The notes: generated by a model not told the origin, from the sequence alone. A DNA stretch of 64,000 bases from Aliiruegeria haliotis (GCF_003003255.1 NZ_PVTD01000001.1:992001-1056000); one strand, 5' to 3'; positions 53,718-62,914 are shown, counted from the stretch's first letter. Numbers and translations are program-made.

Positions 53718-54797
53718 ATGGCTCGACTGCCCTCTTCCATATGGCCGAAACTGCTCACCGCAGGCCTCGCGGGGATCTTCGCAGGGATTATCGCCCGTTG
53801 GATCGGAATGCCGCTGCCGTGGATGCTTGGGCCGATGATTGGCTGCGGTGCCATTGCCTTGGCTGGCGTCCCGGTCCTCGCGCCGACCGGGTTGCGGCAG
53901 GTCGTGATCCCGGTGATCGGCGTCATGCTCGGGTCCGGGTTCCATCCCGAACTTCTGGATCACATCGGGTCGTGGGCTGGGACGCTTCTTCTGTTGCCGG
54001 CCTTCCTCGCCGTCGCCGCAGCGGCCAGTTATGCCTTCTATCGGTTTGTCGGCGGCTACGACCCGGTGAACGCCTTTTTCTGCGCTGCGCCGGGTGGTCT
54101 CAACGAAATGATCATCCTTGGCGGCGAGGCTGGCGGCGACGAGACCCGGATCGCGCTCGCCCATTCGCTGCGTGTGTTCCTCGTGATCTCCATCATCGCG
54201 ACGAGTTATGCACTTGCACTGGACATACGCGCCGCGCGCGGCCCCGACACCTGGGTGGCGGTGACCGACCTCTCATTGCTCGATACCGCGATCCTGCTGG
54301 CCACCGGGGGGCTCGGCGTTCTGGCGGGCAAACGGCTGCACCTGCCCGCACCGATGCTCTTCGGCCCGATGATCCTGAGCGCGGCCGCACACATGGCGGA
54401 GATCGTCACCGTCCCGCCCCCGAGCCTGCTTGTCACCGCTGCCCAGATCACCATCGGCACGATCCTCGGGTGCCGTTTCGCCGGTGTCAGCCCGGCCAGC
54501 ATGGGCCGCGATTTGCTGCTTGGGCTTGGCGCGACCATCGTGCTGCTCTGTGTGACAATCGTCTTCGCGGCCTTCCTCGGACCGCTCACCGGGACACCGC
54601 TGGCGCAGGGCGTGCTGGCGTTCTCGCCCGGCGGCCTGACCGAGATGTCGCTGCTCGCTCTCTCCATGGATCAGGACATCGCCTATGTCTCGACCATGCA
54701 TGTGATCCGTATCGTGCTCGTGCTCTTCGGCATGCCGCTGATCTTTCGGGCCATTGGCGGGCGGCTGATCGATGGGTCGCGCAAGAGTAAGGATTGA
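53718..54797 (+). CDS. AbrB-family membrane protein (PF05145)
   Basis: A 359-aa membrane protein with about 10 hydrophobic segments in two internally related halves. Each half carries a PxPWMLGPM/LPAPMLFGPMIL motif and a (S/A)PGGLxEM motif (CAAPGGLNEMIILGGEAGGD and AFSPGGLTEMSLLALSMDQD). This is the 'AbrB' membrane family, sometimes misnamed ammonia monooxygenase or regulator; the transport substrate is unproven. The ATG at 53718 is preferred, since the longer form (53673) adds 15 basic residues. The ribosome site is weak. Stand-alone gene. Confidence 0.85.
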   Translation: MARLPSSIWPKLLTAGLAGIFAGIIARWIGMPLPWMLGPMIGCGAIALAGVPVLAPTGLRQVVIPVIGVMLGSGFHPELLDHIGSWAGTLLLLPAFLAVAAAASYAFYRFVGGYDPVNAFFCAAPGGLNEMIILGGEAGGDETRIALAHSLRVFLVISIIATSYALALDIRAARGPDTWVAVTDLSLLDTAILLATGGLGVLAGKRLHLPAPMLFGPMILSAAAHMAEIVTVPPPSLLVTAAQITIGTILGCRFAGVSPASMGRDLLLGLGATIVLLCVTIVFAAFLGPLTGTPLAQGVLAFSPGGLTEMSLLALSMDQDIAYVSTMHVIRIVLVLFGMPLIFRAIGGRLIDGSRKSKD

Positions 54798-54952
54798 GTC
54801 ACGTATCGTTGCAGTTTTGCAAGATTGTTTCACGATCGACCCACCTCTACCAATTGGGGATATATTTTCGGGCCTTTTTGGTGTTCATTGAAAGTACAAC
54901 GAAACGCGACAGGACCTGCGCCACCCAGTCGCACCAATTGTGAGTATGTGTC

Positions 54953-55105
54953 ATGTCTGATTTCCAGGCGCCCGCGCCGAAGAAACAACCCGAGAGCCCC
55001 GGTCACCCGCGCGCCAATCGCGATCCCGATCGGGAACAGCAGAAACCGACCCCGGAACTGGGTCAGAACCCGCGCTTCACCTTCAAGGATTTCGCTTCGA
55101 TCTGA
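54953..55105 (+). CDS. 50-aa hydrophilic protein, unknown
   Basis: A short ORF, MSDFQAPAPKKQPESPGHPR continuing to NPRFTFKDFASI. It is Pro/Arg/Lys/Asp-rich and probably disordered, with an aromatic C-terminal patch. The upstream 150 bases are AT-rich and promoter-like. No strong Shine-Dalgarno site is seen. I recall similar short proteins in Rhodobacteraceae but cannot name a family. Confidence 0.55.
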   Translation: MSDFQAPAPKKQPESPGHPRANRDPDREQQKPTPELGQNPRFTFKDFASI

Positions 55106-55144
55106 GCTTGGCCCCTGTCGCCGGCACGGCTATGACCTGCTTGC

Positions 55145-55474
55145 ATGGGAACGCCGATCTCCAGCATACGAAACCTTGGACCGGCCATGGAACAGGCCTG
55201 TGCCCGCGCTGGCATTCACTCGGCTGAAGAGTTGCGAGCGCTCGGCGCCGACGAGACCTACTTCCGGTTGCTGCGCACTGGCTCCAAACCGCATTTCATT
55301 GGCTATTACGTCATTGAAATGGGGCTGCAAGGTCGCCCATGGAATGATTGCAAGGGCAAGGAAAAGGACGCGCTTCGCGCCCGGTTCGATGCCATCGTCG
55401 CCCGGGCGGCGGAAAGCGGCGAGGGAGCAATCGAGCGCATCCTGAACGAGATCGGAACAGGATTGCGCCGCTAG
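55145..55474 (+). CDS. TfoX C-terminal domain protein
   Basis: A 109-aa protein consisting of a TfoX/Sxy C-terminal domain alone: ISSIRNLGPAMEQACARAGI, SAEELRALGADETYFRLLRT, YYVIEMGLQGRPWND. This helix-hairpin-like domain occurs with or without the TfoX N-domain; a competence role is not shown for the lone form. It follows the 50-aa gene by 39 bases and is convergent with the GFA gene (6-base gap between stops). Role unknown. Confidence 0.8.
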   Translation: MGTPISSIRNLGPAMEQACARAGIHSAEELRALGADETYFRLLRTGSKPHFIGYYVIEMGLQGRPWNDCKGKEKDALRARFDAIVARAAESGEGAIERILNEIGTGLRR

Positions 55475-55479
55475 GGCCG

Positions 55480-55851
55480 TTAGTACGTGTCCCAGGGCAA
55501 CCGGCTGCCCTCGAAAACCCTGCGCGGCTCCGCAAAGAGATCCGGCTCATCCAGTGACCCGGCAAAGATGAAAGTCAGATGCGGCGCCATTTCCGAGGTC
55601 TTGAACAGCGGGCTGCCACAGTTCCGGCAGAAACCAAGGTTCACTTCGTTGCCCCTGTCGGAGGTTGATCTCCAGGTGCGGACCGGCCCCAGGTAGCTCA
55701 TCCCGCGCGTATCGACCGCGAGTTGCGGGGCATGGCCGCCGCCGGTCGCCTTCTGGCAATCGCCGCAAAAGCACAGGATCGAGAACCGTGGCGCGCCGCT
55801 GAATCGGTATCGGGAGGCCCCGCAAAGGCAGCCGCCGGAATGAAACTCCAT
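55480..55851 (-). CDS. GFA-family zinc protein
   Basis: A 123-aa protein of the glutathione-dependent formaldehyde-activating (GFA/CENP-V) family. The zinc Cys pattern is clear: GGCLCGASRYRFSG, LCFCGDCQKATGGG and FCRNCGSPLF. GAGGAGGA precedes the ATG at 55851, which decides it over a longer frame to 55944. Despite the family name, the formaldehyde reaction is doubtful, and S-(hydroxymethyl)glutathione formation is non-enzymatic in many settings. Its 3' end lies against the TfoX-domain gene. Confidence 0.88.
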   Translation of the reverse strand: MEFHSGGCLCGASRYRFSGAPRFSILCFCGDCQKATGGGHAPQLAVDTRGMSYLGPVRTWRSTSDRGNEVNLGFCRNCGSPLFKTSEMAPHLTFIFAGSLDEPDLFAEPRRVFEGSRLPWDTY

Positions 55852-55905
55852 GTCAGATCCTCCTCGTGCAGCCTGAAATTTGCTGCCACCGTCGCACAAC
55901 GCCAC

Positions 55906-55938
55906 GAAAAAGGGCCGCTGCCAACCCGGCAGCGGCCC
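55906..55938 (-). terminator. rho-independent terminator of ndk
   Basis: An 11-bp stem GGGCCGCTGCC/GGCAGCGGCCC (55912-55938) is followed on the minus strand by TTTTT (55907-55911). It lies 25 bases after the ndk stop. Confidence 0.93.
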
Positions 55939-55962
55939 CTTCACGAAAGGATGCGAATTGCT

Positions 55963-56385
55963 TCAGCCAACCAGTTCGAGGCCGGAGAAGAAGTAGGCAA
56001 TCTCGACAGCCGCGGTTTCCGGGGCATCAGAGCCGTGCACGGAGTTCTCGCCGACGGATTCGGCAAACTCGGCGCGGATCGTGCCGGGGGCTGCGTCGGC
56101 GGGGTTGGTGGCACCCATCACTTCGCGGTTTTTCGCGATGGCGCCTTCGCCTTCCAGAACCTGCACGACGACCGGCTCGGAGGCCATGAATTCGCAGAGC
56201 TCACCATAGAAGGGGCGTTCCTTGTGCACTTCGTAGAACACGCCGGCCTGCGCCGGGGTCAGGTGAATGCGCTTCTGGGCGACGATCCGCAGGCCGGCGT
56301 CCTCGAACTTGGCGTTGATCTTGCCGGTGAGGTTGCGCTTGGTGGCGTCGGGCTTGATGATGGAAAGCGTGCGTTCGATGGCCAT
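55963..56385 (-). CDS. ndk: nucleoside diphosphate kinase
   Basis: A 140-aa enzyme that equilibrates NTPs and NDPs through a phospho-His intermediate. Active-site His117 is in [10 protein letters not shown]. The N-terminus [20 protein letters not shown] and [12 protein letters not shown] are hallmarks. Length is normal. GGGGAGA lies before the ATG at 56385. It is monocistronic, with a strong terminator 25 bases after the stop. Confidence 0.97.
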   Translation of the reverse strand: MAIERTLSIIKPDATKRNLTGKINAKFEDAGLRIVAQKRIHLTPAQAGVFYEVHKERPFYGELCEFMASEPVVVQVLEGEGAIAKNREVMGATNPADAAPGTIRAEFAESVGENSVHGSDAPETAAVEIAYFFSGLELVG

Positions 56386-56992
56386 TGGAAATCTCCCCTG
56401 GGCGCTGTTTGAAGTTGCGCGCGCCCTAGCATGGCGGACCGGGGTTGAAAAGCCCTTCGCGCGGCCCCTGCCGGTGCGGCGCCCCCGCCCTTTGATCAGC
56501 GAGCATGCGGACACCGACGCAATACGTGGCAGTCCCTGCCACAGGGCGCGGGCGCGGCGCATCCAGTGTTTGCACGGCCCGAGGGCGGAGGCGGCGCCGA
56601 CGTCGGCCCGCCGGAGCATCGGTTCCGGCACGCGACCGGGGGCATCGGCATTGCCACCCTGTTGCTGCCCTGCCCGGCCCCGCGCGGTCACGGACAAAGC
56701 GCGCCACCAAAATGACTGAACCACACGGGCCGACGCGCAGCAACCGGTAGACATACCAACACCGTTTGCAAAGGCAACAGGTCGGAATGGGCGAAACGCC
56801 CTTCGCTCGTGGCACCAGTTTGCCGCCGGGTTGCAGCAACGATGGGGCCCGTTGGCCGGACATGTGCCGCCCCGCCCGGATCACGCCATCCACCGCGATA
56901 GCTGCCGCCCCACCCGGGCGGCCAAGGCGCCCGCTCGCAGAAGGGCCGGCGGGGCGATTGACAGTGCAGCATGGCTGGGGCACAGCCTCGCC
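56386..56992. other. divergent region between ndk and the ABC-F gene
   Basis: These 607 bases hold no gene I can support. A 7-bp perfect hairpin GTGGCAG/CTGCCAC lies at 56526-56542. Frames that run through are extensions of flanking genes. Confidence 0.4.
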
Positions 56993-58837
56993 ATGCTGAG
57001 ACTCCAAGACATTTCCTATTCGGTCGATGGCCGCCCGCTGATCGAAAACGCCTCTGCCGTGATCCCGACCGGCCACAAGGTCGGGCTGGTCGGACGTAAC
57101 GGCACGGGCAAGACCACGCTGTTCCGCCTGATCAAGGGGGAGTTGACGCTGGAGACAGGATCCATAGAGGTCCCGCGAGGCGCCCGGATCGGCGGCGTGG
57201 CGCAGGAAGCGCCGGGAACGGAGGTCTCGCTGCTCGACACGGTTCTGGCCGCCGACGAGGAACGCACCGCGCTCATGGCCGAGGCGGACACCGCGACAGA
57301 TCCCGCGCGGATCGCCGAGGTGCAGACCCGCCTTGCCGATATCGATGCATGGTCGGCGGAGGCGCGGGCCAGCGCGATCCTGCGCGGCCTTGGGTTCGAG
57401 ACCGAGAAACACGCCATGCCCTGTTCGGCCTTCTCGGGTGGCTGGCGGATGCGGGTGGCGCTGGCCGGTGTGCTGTTTGCGCAGCCGGACCTGCTGCTGC
57501 TCGACGAACCGACCAACTACCTCGATCTCGAAGGCGCCCTCTGGCTGGAAACCTACCTGACGCGATACCCGCACACGGTGCTGATCGTCTCGCACGACCG
57601 GGCGTTGCTGAACCGGTCCGTGGGGGCGATCCTGCACTTGGAGGATCGCAAGCTGACGCTCTACCAGGGCCCCTACGATACATTCGCGGAAACCCGCGCC
57701 GCCCGCATCGCCGCGGCGGAGGCCGAGGCAAAGAAGCAGGAAGCACGGCGGGCACACCTCCAAAGCTATGTCGACCGGTTCCGCTACAAGGCCGACAAGG
57801 CCCGCCAGGCCCAGTCGCGCCTGAAAGCCATCGCGCGGATGAAGCCCATCGCGACCCCGCAGGAGGCGGCGTTGCGCCGCTTCACCTTCCCCGAACCGGA
57901 GGAGCTTTCTCCGCCCATCGTGGCGACCGAGGGCGCCGCGGTCGGCTATGGCGAGACCACGGTCCTGTCCCGCCTGTCCCTGCGCATCGATCAGGACGAC
58001 CGCATTGCGCTTCTGGGCAAGAACGGTGAGGGCAAGTCGACCCTGTCCAAGTTCCTCTCCGGTCGGCTGGACGCCCAGAAGGGGCGCATCCAGCGGGCGA
58101 GCAAGTTGCGGGTTGGCTATTTCGCCCAACACCAGGTCGACGAGCTTTTCATCGACGAAACACCGCTGGAGCATATCCGCAGACACCGTCCCGACCAGAC
58201 ACCGGCGAAGTTGCGCGCCATGCTGGGCGGTTTCGGGATCGGCGTAGAGCAGGCCGACACCGTGGTTGGCAAGCTCTCCGGCGGGCAGAAGGCCCGGTTG
58301 TCGCTTATGTTGGCGACGCTGGATGCGCCGCACCTGCTGATCCTCGACGAACCGACGAACCACCTCGACATCGAGAGCCGGGAAGCACTGGTGGAGGCGT
58401 TGACGGCCTATTCCGGCGCGGTGATCCTCGTCTCTCACGACCTGCACCTGCTGAGCCATGTGGCCGACCGCCTGTGGCTGGTGTCCGGCGGGTGTGTGGC
58501 GCCCTTTGACGATGATCTCGATGCCTATCGCGCCATGCTGTTGGAACGGGAAAAGCCGGAGCAACCAAAACAGGCCGACAAGCCGAAGCGCACCAGCCAG
58601 GCAGTCGTGCTGGAACTCAAGGCCAACGTGCGGAAGTGCGAACAGCGCATGGAGAAGCTGGAGGAGATGCGCGAGGCGCTGTCCGAACGGCTCGCCGACC
58701 CGCGCGTGTACGACGACGAGAACCGCGCCCGGCTGGAGGAATGGCAGGCGAAGTTCACGGAGGTGGAAGCCGCGATGGAGCGGGCCGAGACGCTCTGGAT
58801 CGAAGCCGTCGAACGGCTGGAGGCCGCCGCGCCGTAA
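56993..58837 (+). CDS. ABC-F family ATPase (YheS/Uup-like)
   Basis: A 614-aa cytoplasmic protein with two ABC domains and no membrane segments. Domain 1: Walker A VGRNGTGKTTLFRL, signature SGGWRMRVAL, Walker B LLLLDEPTNYLDLE. An ABC-F linker (about 235-295, Lys/Arg/Ala-rich) follows. Domain 2: LLGKNGEGKSTLSKF, LSGGQKARLSL, LLILDEPTNHLDIE. A C-terminal coiled coil (about 545-610) resembles that of Uup/YheS. The start at 56993 gives the family N-terminus MLRLQDISYSVDGRPL. These factors act on the ribosome E site; antibiotic protection is not implied. Confidence 0.92.
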   Translation: MLRLQDISYSVDGRPLIENASAVIPTGHKVGLVGRNGTGKTTLFRLIKGELTLETGSIEVPRGARIGGVAQEAPGTEVSLLDTVLAADEERTALMAEADTATDPARIAEVQTRLADIDAWSAEARASAILRGLGFETEKHAMPCSAFSGGWRMRVALAGVLFAQPDLLLLDEPTNYLDLEGALWLETYLTRYPHTVLIVSHDRALLNRSVGAILHLEDRKLTLYQGPYDTFAETRAARIAAAEAEAKKQEARRAHLQSYVDRFRYKADKARQAQSRLKAIARMKPIATPQEAALRRFTFPEPEELSPPIVATEGAAVGYGETTVLSRLSLRIDQDDRIALLGKNGEGKSTLSKFLSGRLDAQKGRIQRASKLRVGYFAQHQVDELFIDETPLEHIRRHRPDQTPAKLRAMLGGFGIGVEQADTVVGKLSGGQKARLSLMLATLDAPHLLILDEPTNHLDIESREALVEALTAYSGAVILVSHDLHLLSHVADRLWLVSGGCVAPFDDDLDAYRAMLLEREKPEQPKQADKPKRTSQAVVLELKANVRKCEQRMEKLEEMREALSERLADPRVYDDENRARLEEWQAKFTEVEAAMERAETLWIEAVERLEAAAP

Positions 58838-59050
58838 AGAGGGGGGCCACCTCGCCGCGCACCGACCGCCCCGGGCCACCGCTGCCGATGGACAGCCAGC
58901 GCCAGGGTGCAAAAAGTCCTTCAAGAACACGACATAACGGCACGATTCGACCACAGTCTGACCTCATTCTGCGCGTATCGACGTAACGGCAACGTGACGA
59001 CAACCCTTCGGTGGCCGTGCCGCCGAAGCACGCAACGAATGAGGGAAAAC

Positions 59051-59161
59051 ATGTCCATGACTGTAATCGCGGCGCTGATCTGCGGCGCATGCCTGACCTA
59101 TCTCGTGATCTCGCGCACGCTCAAGAAGCGCCGCAAGGAAGAGGCCGATTCGGCCCAGTGA
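59051..59161 (+). CDS. 36-aa single-TM peptide
   Basis: A short ORF, MSMTVIAALICGACLTYLVI then SRTLKKRRKEEADSAQ. One membrane helix is followed by a basic, then acidic, tail, predicting N-out/C-in topology. GAGGGAAAAC directly precedes the ATG at 59051. An ATG at 59039 (adding MREN) is possible but would overlap the ribosome site. Stand-alone; function unknown. Confidence 0.65.
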   Translation: MSMTVIAALICGACLTYLVISRTLKKRRKEEADSAQ

Positions 59162-59318
59162 CTCCGGCACGACCACACCGGAACCACCGGGGGCAGCGCG
59201 CGTTTTCGTGCGCTGCTTTCCCATGGCATTGGCACTGACCGGGGCACCCGCCCCACGCGCGATCGGCTTGCGGGAATTTTGGCGTGACCCCGGCCGGCTT
59301 CGGCGCTAAAGCGCTGCC

Positions 59319-59936
59319 ATGGACATGACGTTTTACATCAGCGCCTTCGTGGCGCTCTTTGTCATTATTGACCCGATTGGCCTCGCGCCGGTCTTTCTTG
59401 CGTTGACGCAGGGCCATAGCGACGCGGAGCGGCGGGCCATCGGGCGACGGTCGCTGCTGCTTGCACTCGCGTTGCTGACAGTCTTTGGCCTGCTGGGCGA
59501 GGCTGTTCTGAATTTCATCGGCATTTCAATGCCTGCCTTCCGTATCGCCGGTGGCATCCTTCTGTTCCTGACTGCGCTCGACATGCTGTTCGAGCGGCGA
59601 ACGGCGCGACGCGACCACCAGGCGGAGGAAGAACGCCCCGACCCGTCTGTCTTTCCGCTCGCCATCCCGCTGTTGTCCGGTCCCGGTGCGATCACCACCA
59701 TGATCCTGCTCGTGGGACAGAGCGACGGCGCGGTCCAGGCCGGCGGTGTCTTTGTCGTCATGGCGCTGGTGCTGGCCGTCGTGGCCTTCATGTTCCGCAT
59801 GGCCGGACCGCTCGAACGCCTGCTCGGACGGACAGGGACCGTGGTGGCCACGCGTCTGCTGGGAATGCTGCTGGCGGCGCTCTCCGTGCAGTTCGTGCTT
59901 GATGGGCTGCGAGGTGCCGCGCTCCTGCCTGCGTGA
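59319..59936 (+). CDS. MarC-family integral membrane protein
   Basis: A 205-aa protein with six hydrophobic segments. It begins FYISAFVALFVIIDPIGLAP, has FRIAGGILLFLTALDMLF, a charged cytoplasmic loop (ERRTARRDHQAEEERPD), and FPLAIPLLSGPGAITTMILL, all typical of MarC/UPF0056. Function is unproven, and the old link to multiple antibiotic resistance is not supported. It is followed by the retropepsin gene after 72 bp on the same strand. Confidence 0.92.
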   Translation: MDMTFYISAFVALFVIIDPIGLAPVFLALTQGHSDAERRAIGRRSLLLALALLTVFGLLGEAVLNFIGISMPAFRIAGGILLFLTALDMLFERRTARRDHQAEEERPDPSVFPLAIPLLSGPGAITTMILLVGQSDGAVQAGGVFVVMALVLAVVAFMFRMAGPLERLLGRTGTVVATRLLGMLLAALSVQFVLDGLRGAALLPA

Positions 59937-60008
59937 CCTGATGCGACTGGCAAGTGATTGGCACCGTGCCTACATCTATCCCGACGCCACGACCATCAAG
60001 GACCCTGA

Positions 60009-60590
60009 ATGAGCTCTGACCAGACCGCCTCGCTGATCTACCTTGTCCTTCTGGGCTGCGTGATCGGCAGCTATTTCTTCGTCTCCCACCGCATGTCGCT
60101 GGGACGCGGATTGCGTATGGCAAGCCTGTGGGTGTTCATCTTCATCGGAGTGGTGGTGTCCTACGGGCTCTGGGAGGACCTCAGCGATACGGTCATGCCC
60201 CGGCAATCGGTGGTATCCGAGGAAGGCCGGATCGAAGTGCCGATGATGCGGGACGGCCACTATCATCTTGTGCTTGGGGTGAATGGCGTGCCGGTGCAGT
60301 TCGTGGTCGATACCGGGGCGACGGATATCGTGCTGTCGAAGCAGGATGCGGAGCGGGTCGGGCTCGATCCGGATGCATTGCAGTATTTTGGCAGCGCGAT
60401 CACGGCCAACGGCGAGGTTCGAACGGCTCGCGTGCGTCTTGACGAGGTTGACCTTGGTGGGATCGTCGACACCGGGGTGCCTGCCGTGGTCAATGGTGGC
60501 GAAATGAAGGGATCGCTGCTTGGCATGCGCTATCTCAACAGTTTCGCGGAAGTGAGTTTTGGCGGCGGCAAGATGGTGTTGACCCGGTAG
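60009..60590 (+). CDS. membrane-anchored retropepsin-like aspartic protease (TIGR02281-type)
   Basis: A 193-aa protein with two N-terminal membrane helices (about 8-26 and 37-54) and a C-terminal clan AA protease domain. The catalytic motif is VQFVVDTGATDIVLS (D101), followed by the flap region and the closing SLLGMRYLNSF. Single-domain retropepsins act as dimers, here probably in the periplasm. Substrate unknown; relatives in Rickettsia (APRc) show activity. Its start overlaps by ATGA the stop of a 23-codon frame. Confidence 0.9.
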   Translation: MSSDQTASLIYLVLLGCVIGSYFFVSHRMSLGRGLRMASLWVFIFIGVVVSYGLWEDLSDTVMPRQSVVSEEGRIEVPMMRDGHYHLVLGVNGVPVQFVVDTGATDIVLSKQDAERVGLDPDALQYFGSAITANGEVRTARVRLDEVDLGGIVDTGVPAVVNGGEMKGSLLGMRYLNSFAEVSFGGGKMVLTR

Positions 60591-60654
60591 CATTCTGCCC
60601 GGGTCGCGAGCTGCCGACACGCGCGGGCGTTTTAAGGTCATCAAGACTGTTGCG

Positions 60655-60675
60655 CCGGGGCGCCGTGCGCCCCGG
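60655..60675. terminator. GC hairpin between convergent genes
   Basis: CCGGGGCGC (60655-60663) and GCGCCCCGG (60667-60675) form a 9-bp perfect stem with a CGT loop. It is between the retropepsin and flavin-reductase stops. No T-run follows, so function is uncertain. Confidence 0.4.
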
Positions 60676-60699
60676 CCGGGCCGATTGGCAACACGCCAA

Positions 60700-61272
60700 T
60701 CAGGCAGCGGCGACCTGTTCCTGCGTCAGGCCAGACAGCGCCGAACGCAGGGCGGCGGCCTCGTCCGGGGAGGTCACGATGCCAGTTTCCGCATCAACCT
60801 TGTCAAAATAGCTGCCGATGGCGAGGCTGCCGCGCAGATCGGCGCCGAAGAACGGCGCAGTGGCCGTTGCGGTGCCGAGCACGTTGGTGCCGCCCCGCGG
60901 CCCGGGAGAGGTCGCCAGCATCACGACAGGCTTGTTCTGGTAGATGCCCATGTCGATCCGGCTGGCCCAGTCGAAGACGTTCTTGAAGGCAGATGTGTAG
61001 GAGCCGTTGTGCTCCGCGAAGGAAACGATCACTGCATCCGCCGCGCCGATCTTGTCGAAGAACGCACGGGCCTCTGCGGGCACGCCGCCTGCCAGTTCCC
61101 GGTCGGGGCTGTAGATCGGCATTTCGAAATCGTTGAGGTCAATGGTCTCGATCTCGGAATCCGGTGCGATTTCGGCCTTGAACACCTCGGCTGCATGTTC
61201 GGCAAGACGCTTGTTGATCGAGTTGGAATTGTTGCTCGCGGCGAAGGCGAGGATCTTGCGGGGGGTATGCAT
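60700..61272 (-). CDS. NAD(P)H-dependent FMN reductase
   Basis: A 190-aa flavodoxin-fold reductase. The FMN phosphate loop is ILAFAASNNSNSINKRLAEH. The flavin-ring motif is VSFAEHNGSYTSAFKNVFDW, followed by KPVVMLATSPGPRGG. It likely reduces FMN, quinones or azo compounds with NAD(P)H. CGGAGAG precedes the ATG at 61272; the longer frame lacks similarity. It is divergent from a LysR gene across 139 bp, so the LysR protein probably controls it. Confidence 0.9.
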   Translation of the reverse strand: MHTPRKILAFAASNNSNSINKRLAEHAAEVFKAEIAPDSEIETIDLNDFEMPIYSPDRELAGGVPAEARAFFDKIGAADAVIVSFAEHNGSYTSAFKNVFDWASRIDMGIYQNKPVVMLATSPGPRGGTNVLGTATATAPFFGADLRGSLAIGSYFDKVDAETGIVTSPDEAAALRSALSGLTQEQVAAA

Positions 61273-61411
61273 GTGATCTCTCCGGTATGAGGCGAGGCGG
61301 CAGCGCCGCCCTGTCGTTTGTGTCTTTGGTGGGAAGATGTATGCTGCACATTTGGAACTCAACGCGCGCTTTTCCACAGAACATGCGCGCAAAATGTGCA
61401 CTGGACCGGCA

Positions 61412-62287
61412 ATGGACAAATGGACGGAATTGCGCACGGCCTACAGCGTGGCGAAGCTCGGCACAGTGAGCGCGGCCGCAGAGGCGTTGGGGTATCACCG
61501 GGCAACGGTGAACCGGCATATCGATCTGCTGGAAGAGACACTCGGCGCGCCGATCTTTATTCGCCATGCACGGGGATATGCACTGACGGATCTGGGCGAA
61601 GACATGCTGCAAGTGGCGCAAAAGACAGAAGAACTCACCAATGATCTCGCGAACCGTGCGCGCAGCGGCGACGCCGGGCTGGAGGGGGAGATCCGGGTGA
61701 CTGCGCTCCCCGTCTTTCTGCGCATCCTCATGGGGCCGATAGAGCGGTTCCGGCAGGACAACCCGCGTTGCCGTGTCTCCATCCTCGCCTCTTCCGAGCT
61801 TGCACGGCTGGAACATGGCGATGCCCACGTGGCGCTCCGGGTGGGCGAAAGGCCCGATCACCCGGACTACGTTGTCACCCCCTTCGGCTCCACCACCACC
61901 AACCTCTACGCACAGGAAAGCTACATCGCGCGAAGGGGGATGCCGGCGGGAGCGCACGATCTTGACGGGCACGAGTTCGTGGTGCTCCAAGGCCTCCCGC
62001 AACGCCTGCCCTTCGCCAGATGGTTCACCGAGCGGGTGTCGCAATCGCAGATCGCCGTGTCCTCGGCCCACCCGCAGGCGGTGACCGAAGCGGTCAAGGC
62101 CGGCCTCGGGCTGGGCTTTCTGGGCGAGATCGACGCGGAGAGACGGCCGGATCTCCACCCGGTGTTGCCCCCCGAGGAAGCCTGGGCATCGCAGCTCTGG
62201 CTGGTAACGCATGTGGACCTGCACCGGACAGAGAAGGTTCAGGCGATGCTGAAGTGCCTGCGGGAGGTCCGATGCCCCGATCCATGA
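61412..62287 (+). CDS. LysR-family transcriptional regulator
   Basis: A 291-aa LysR regulator. The N-terminal HTH is TELRTAYSVAKLGTVSAAAE then ALGYHRATVNRHIDLLEETL. A substrate-binding domain follows from about residue 85. The start at 61412 (MDKWTELR) is chosen because it places the HTH at the usual position; the frame extends to 61337. A poor ribosome site could mean low expression. It is divergent from the FMN reductase gene and probably senses a redox or aromatic signal; ligand unknown. Confidence 0.88.
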   Translation: MDKWTELRTAYSVAKLGTVSAAAEALGYHRATVNRHIDLLEETLGAPIFIRHARGYALTDLGEDMLQVAQKTEELTNDLANRARSGDAGLEGEIRVTALPVFLRILMGPIERFRQDNPRCRVSILASSELARLEHGDAHVALRVGERPDHPDYVVTPFGSTTTNLYAQESYIARRGMPAGAHDLDGHEFVVLQGLPQRLPFARWFTERVSQSQIAVSSAHPQAVTEAVKAGLGLGFLGEIDAERRPDLHPVLPPEEAWASQLWLVTHVDLHRTEKVQAMLKCLREVRCPDP

Positions 62288-62398
62288 CCTGTGTCATGGC
62301 GCCGTCGCCGCATTCGCGGTAGACTCGGAGCATGGAGGCCCGCCCCGGATGCTCCGACACCAAGGGCGCCCCGCCTCCGCAAAGAAAGGAGGCCAACC

Positions 62399-62809
62399 AT
62401 GCGTAGAACAATCAGACTCCTGTGTATCATCGGAGCTGCCGTGCTTGCGCTCGGCGCTGGCGGCGCGGTCTCCGAGGAAGATCTCGGACGCCAGGAATTC
62501 ATGAGCGCCTGTGCCTCTTGTCACGGTGCCGACGGGAAAGGCGCCGGCGACGTGGCGAAGTTCCTCACGGTCGATGTGCCGGACCTGACCGGTCTTGCGC
62601 AACGCCATGACGGCAAGTTCCCGATGCTCGACGTGATCCACATCATCGACGGGCGCACCGGTATGCGCGGCCACGGCAGCGAAATGCCGGTCTGGGGAGC
62701 TTTTTTCTCCAAACGCGTAGGCGAGAGCGCGGGCGTCTTTGGCGGAGAAGCCATCGTCCGAGGCCGTCTGCTGTCGCTGGCCTACTACCTGGAGACCATC
62801 CAGCAATAG
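62399..62809 (+). CDS. small c-type cytochrome
   Basis: A 136-aa exported cytochrome c. A Sec signal (IRLLCIIGAAVLALGAGGAV) precedes the heme site CASCH (C38, C41, H42); M96 in GSEMPVWG is the likely sixth ligand. It is a class I monoheme protein for periplasmic electron transfer. An excellent AAAGGAGG stands before the ATG at 62399. No oxidoreductase gene adjoins, so its partner cannot be named. Confidence 0.9.
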   Translation: MRRTIRLLCIIGAAVLALGAGGAVSEEDLGRQEFMSACASCHGADGKGAGDVAKFLTVDVPDLTGLAQRHDGKFPMLDVIHIIDGRTGMRGHGSEMPVWGAFFSKRVGESAGVFGGEAIVRGRLLSLAYYLETIQQ

Positions 62810-62852
62810 GCCAGCCGCTTCGGGCCTTTCGGGGGGGGGAAGGGTCGGAGTC

Positions 62853-62882
62853 ACGCCGCGCGGCCCCCGGGTCGCGCGGCGT
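62853..62882. terminator. GC stem-loop between convergent cytochrome and holC genes
   Basis: ACGCCGCGCG and CGCGCGGCGT form a perfect 10-bp stem around a 10-base loop, in the 105-base gap between two convergent stops. It lacks a T-run. Confidence 0.45.
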
Positions 62883-62914
62883 CATCGTGCCATGTGATCG
62901 GCCGGCGAGTGGTT

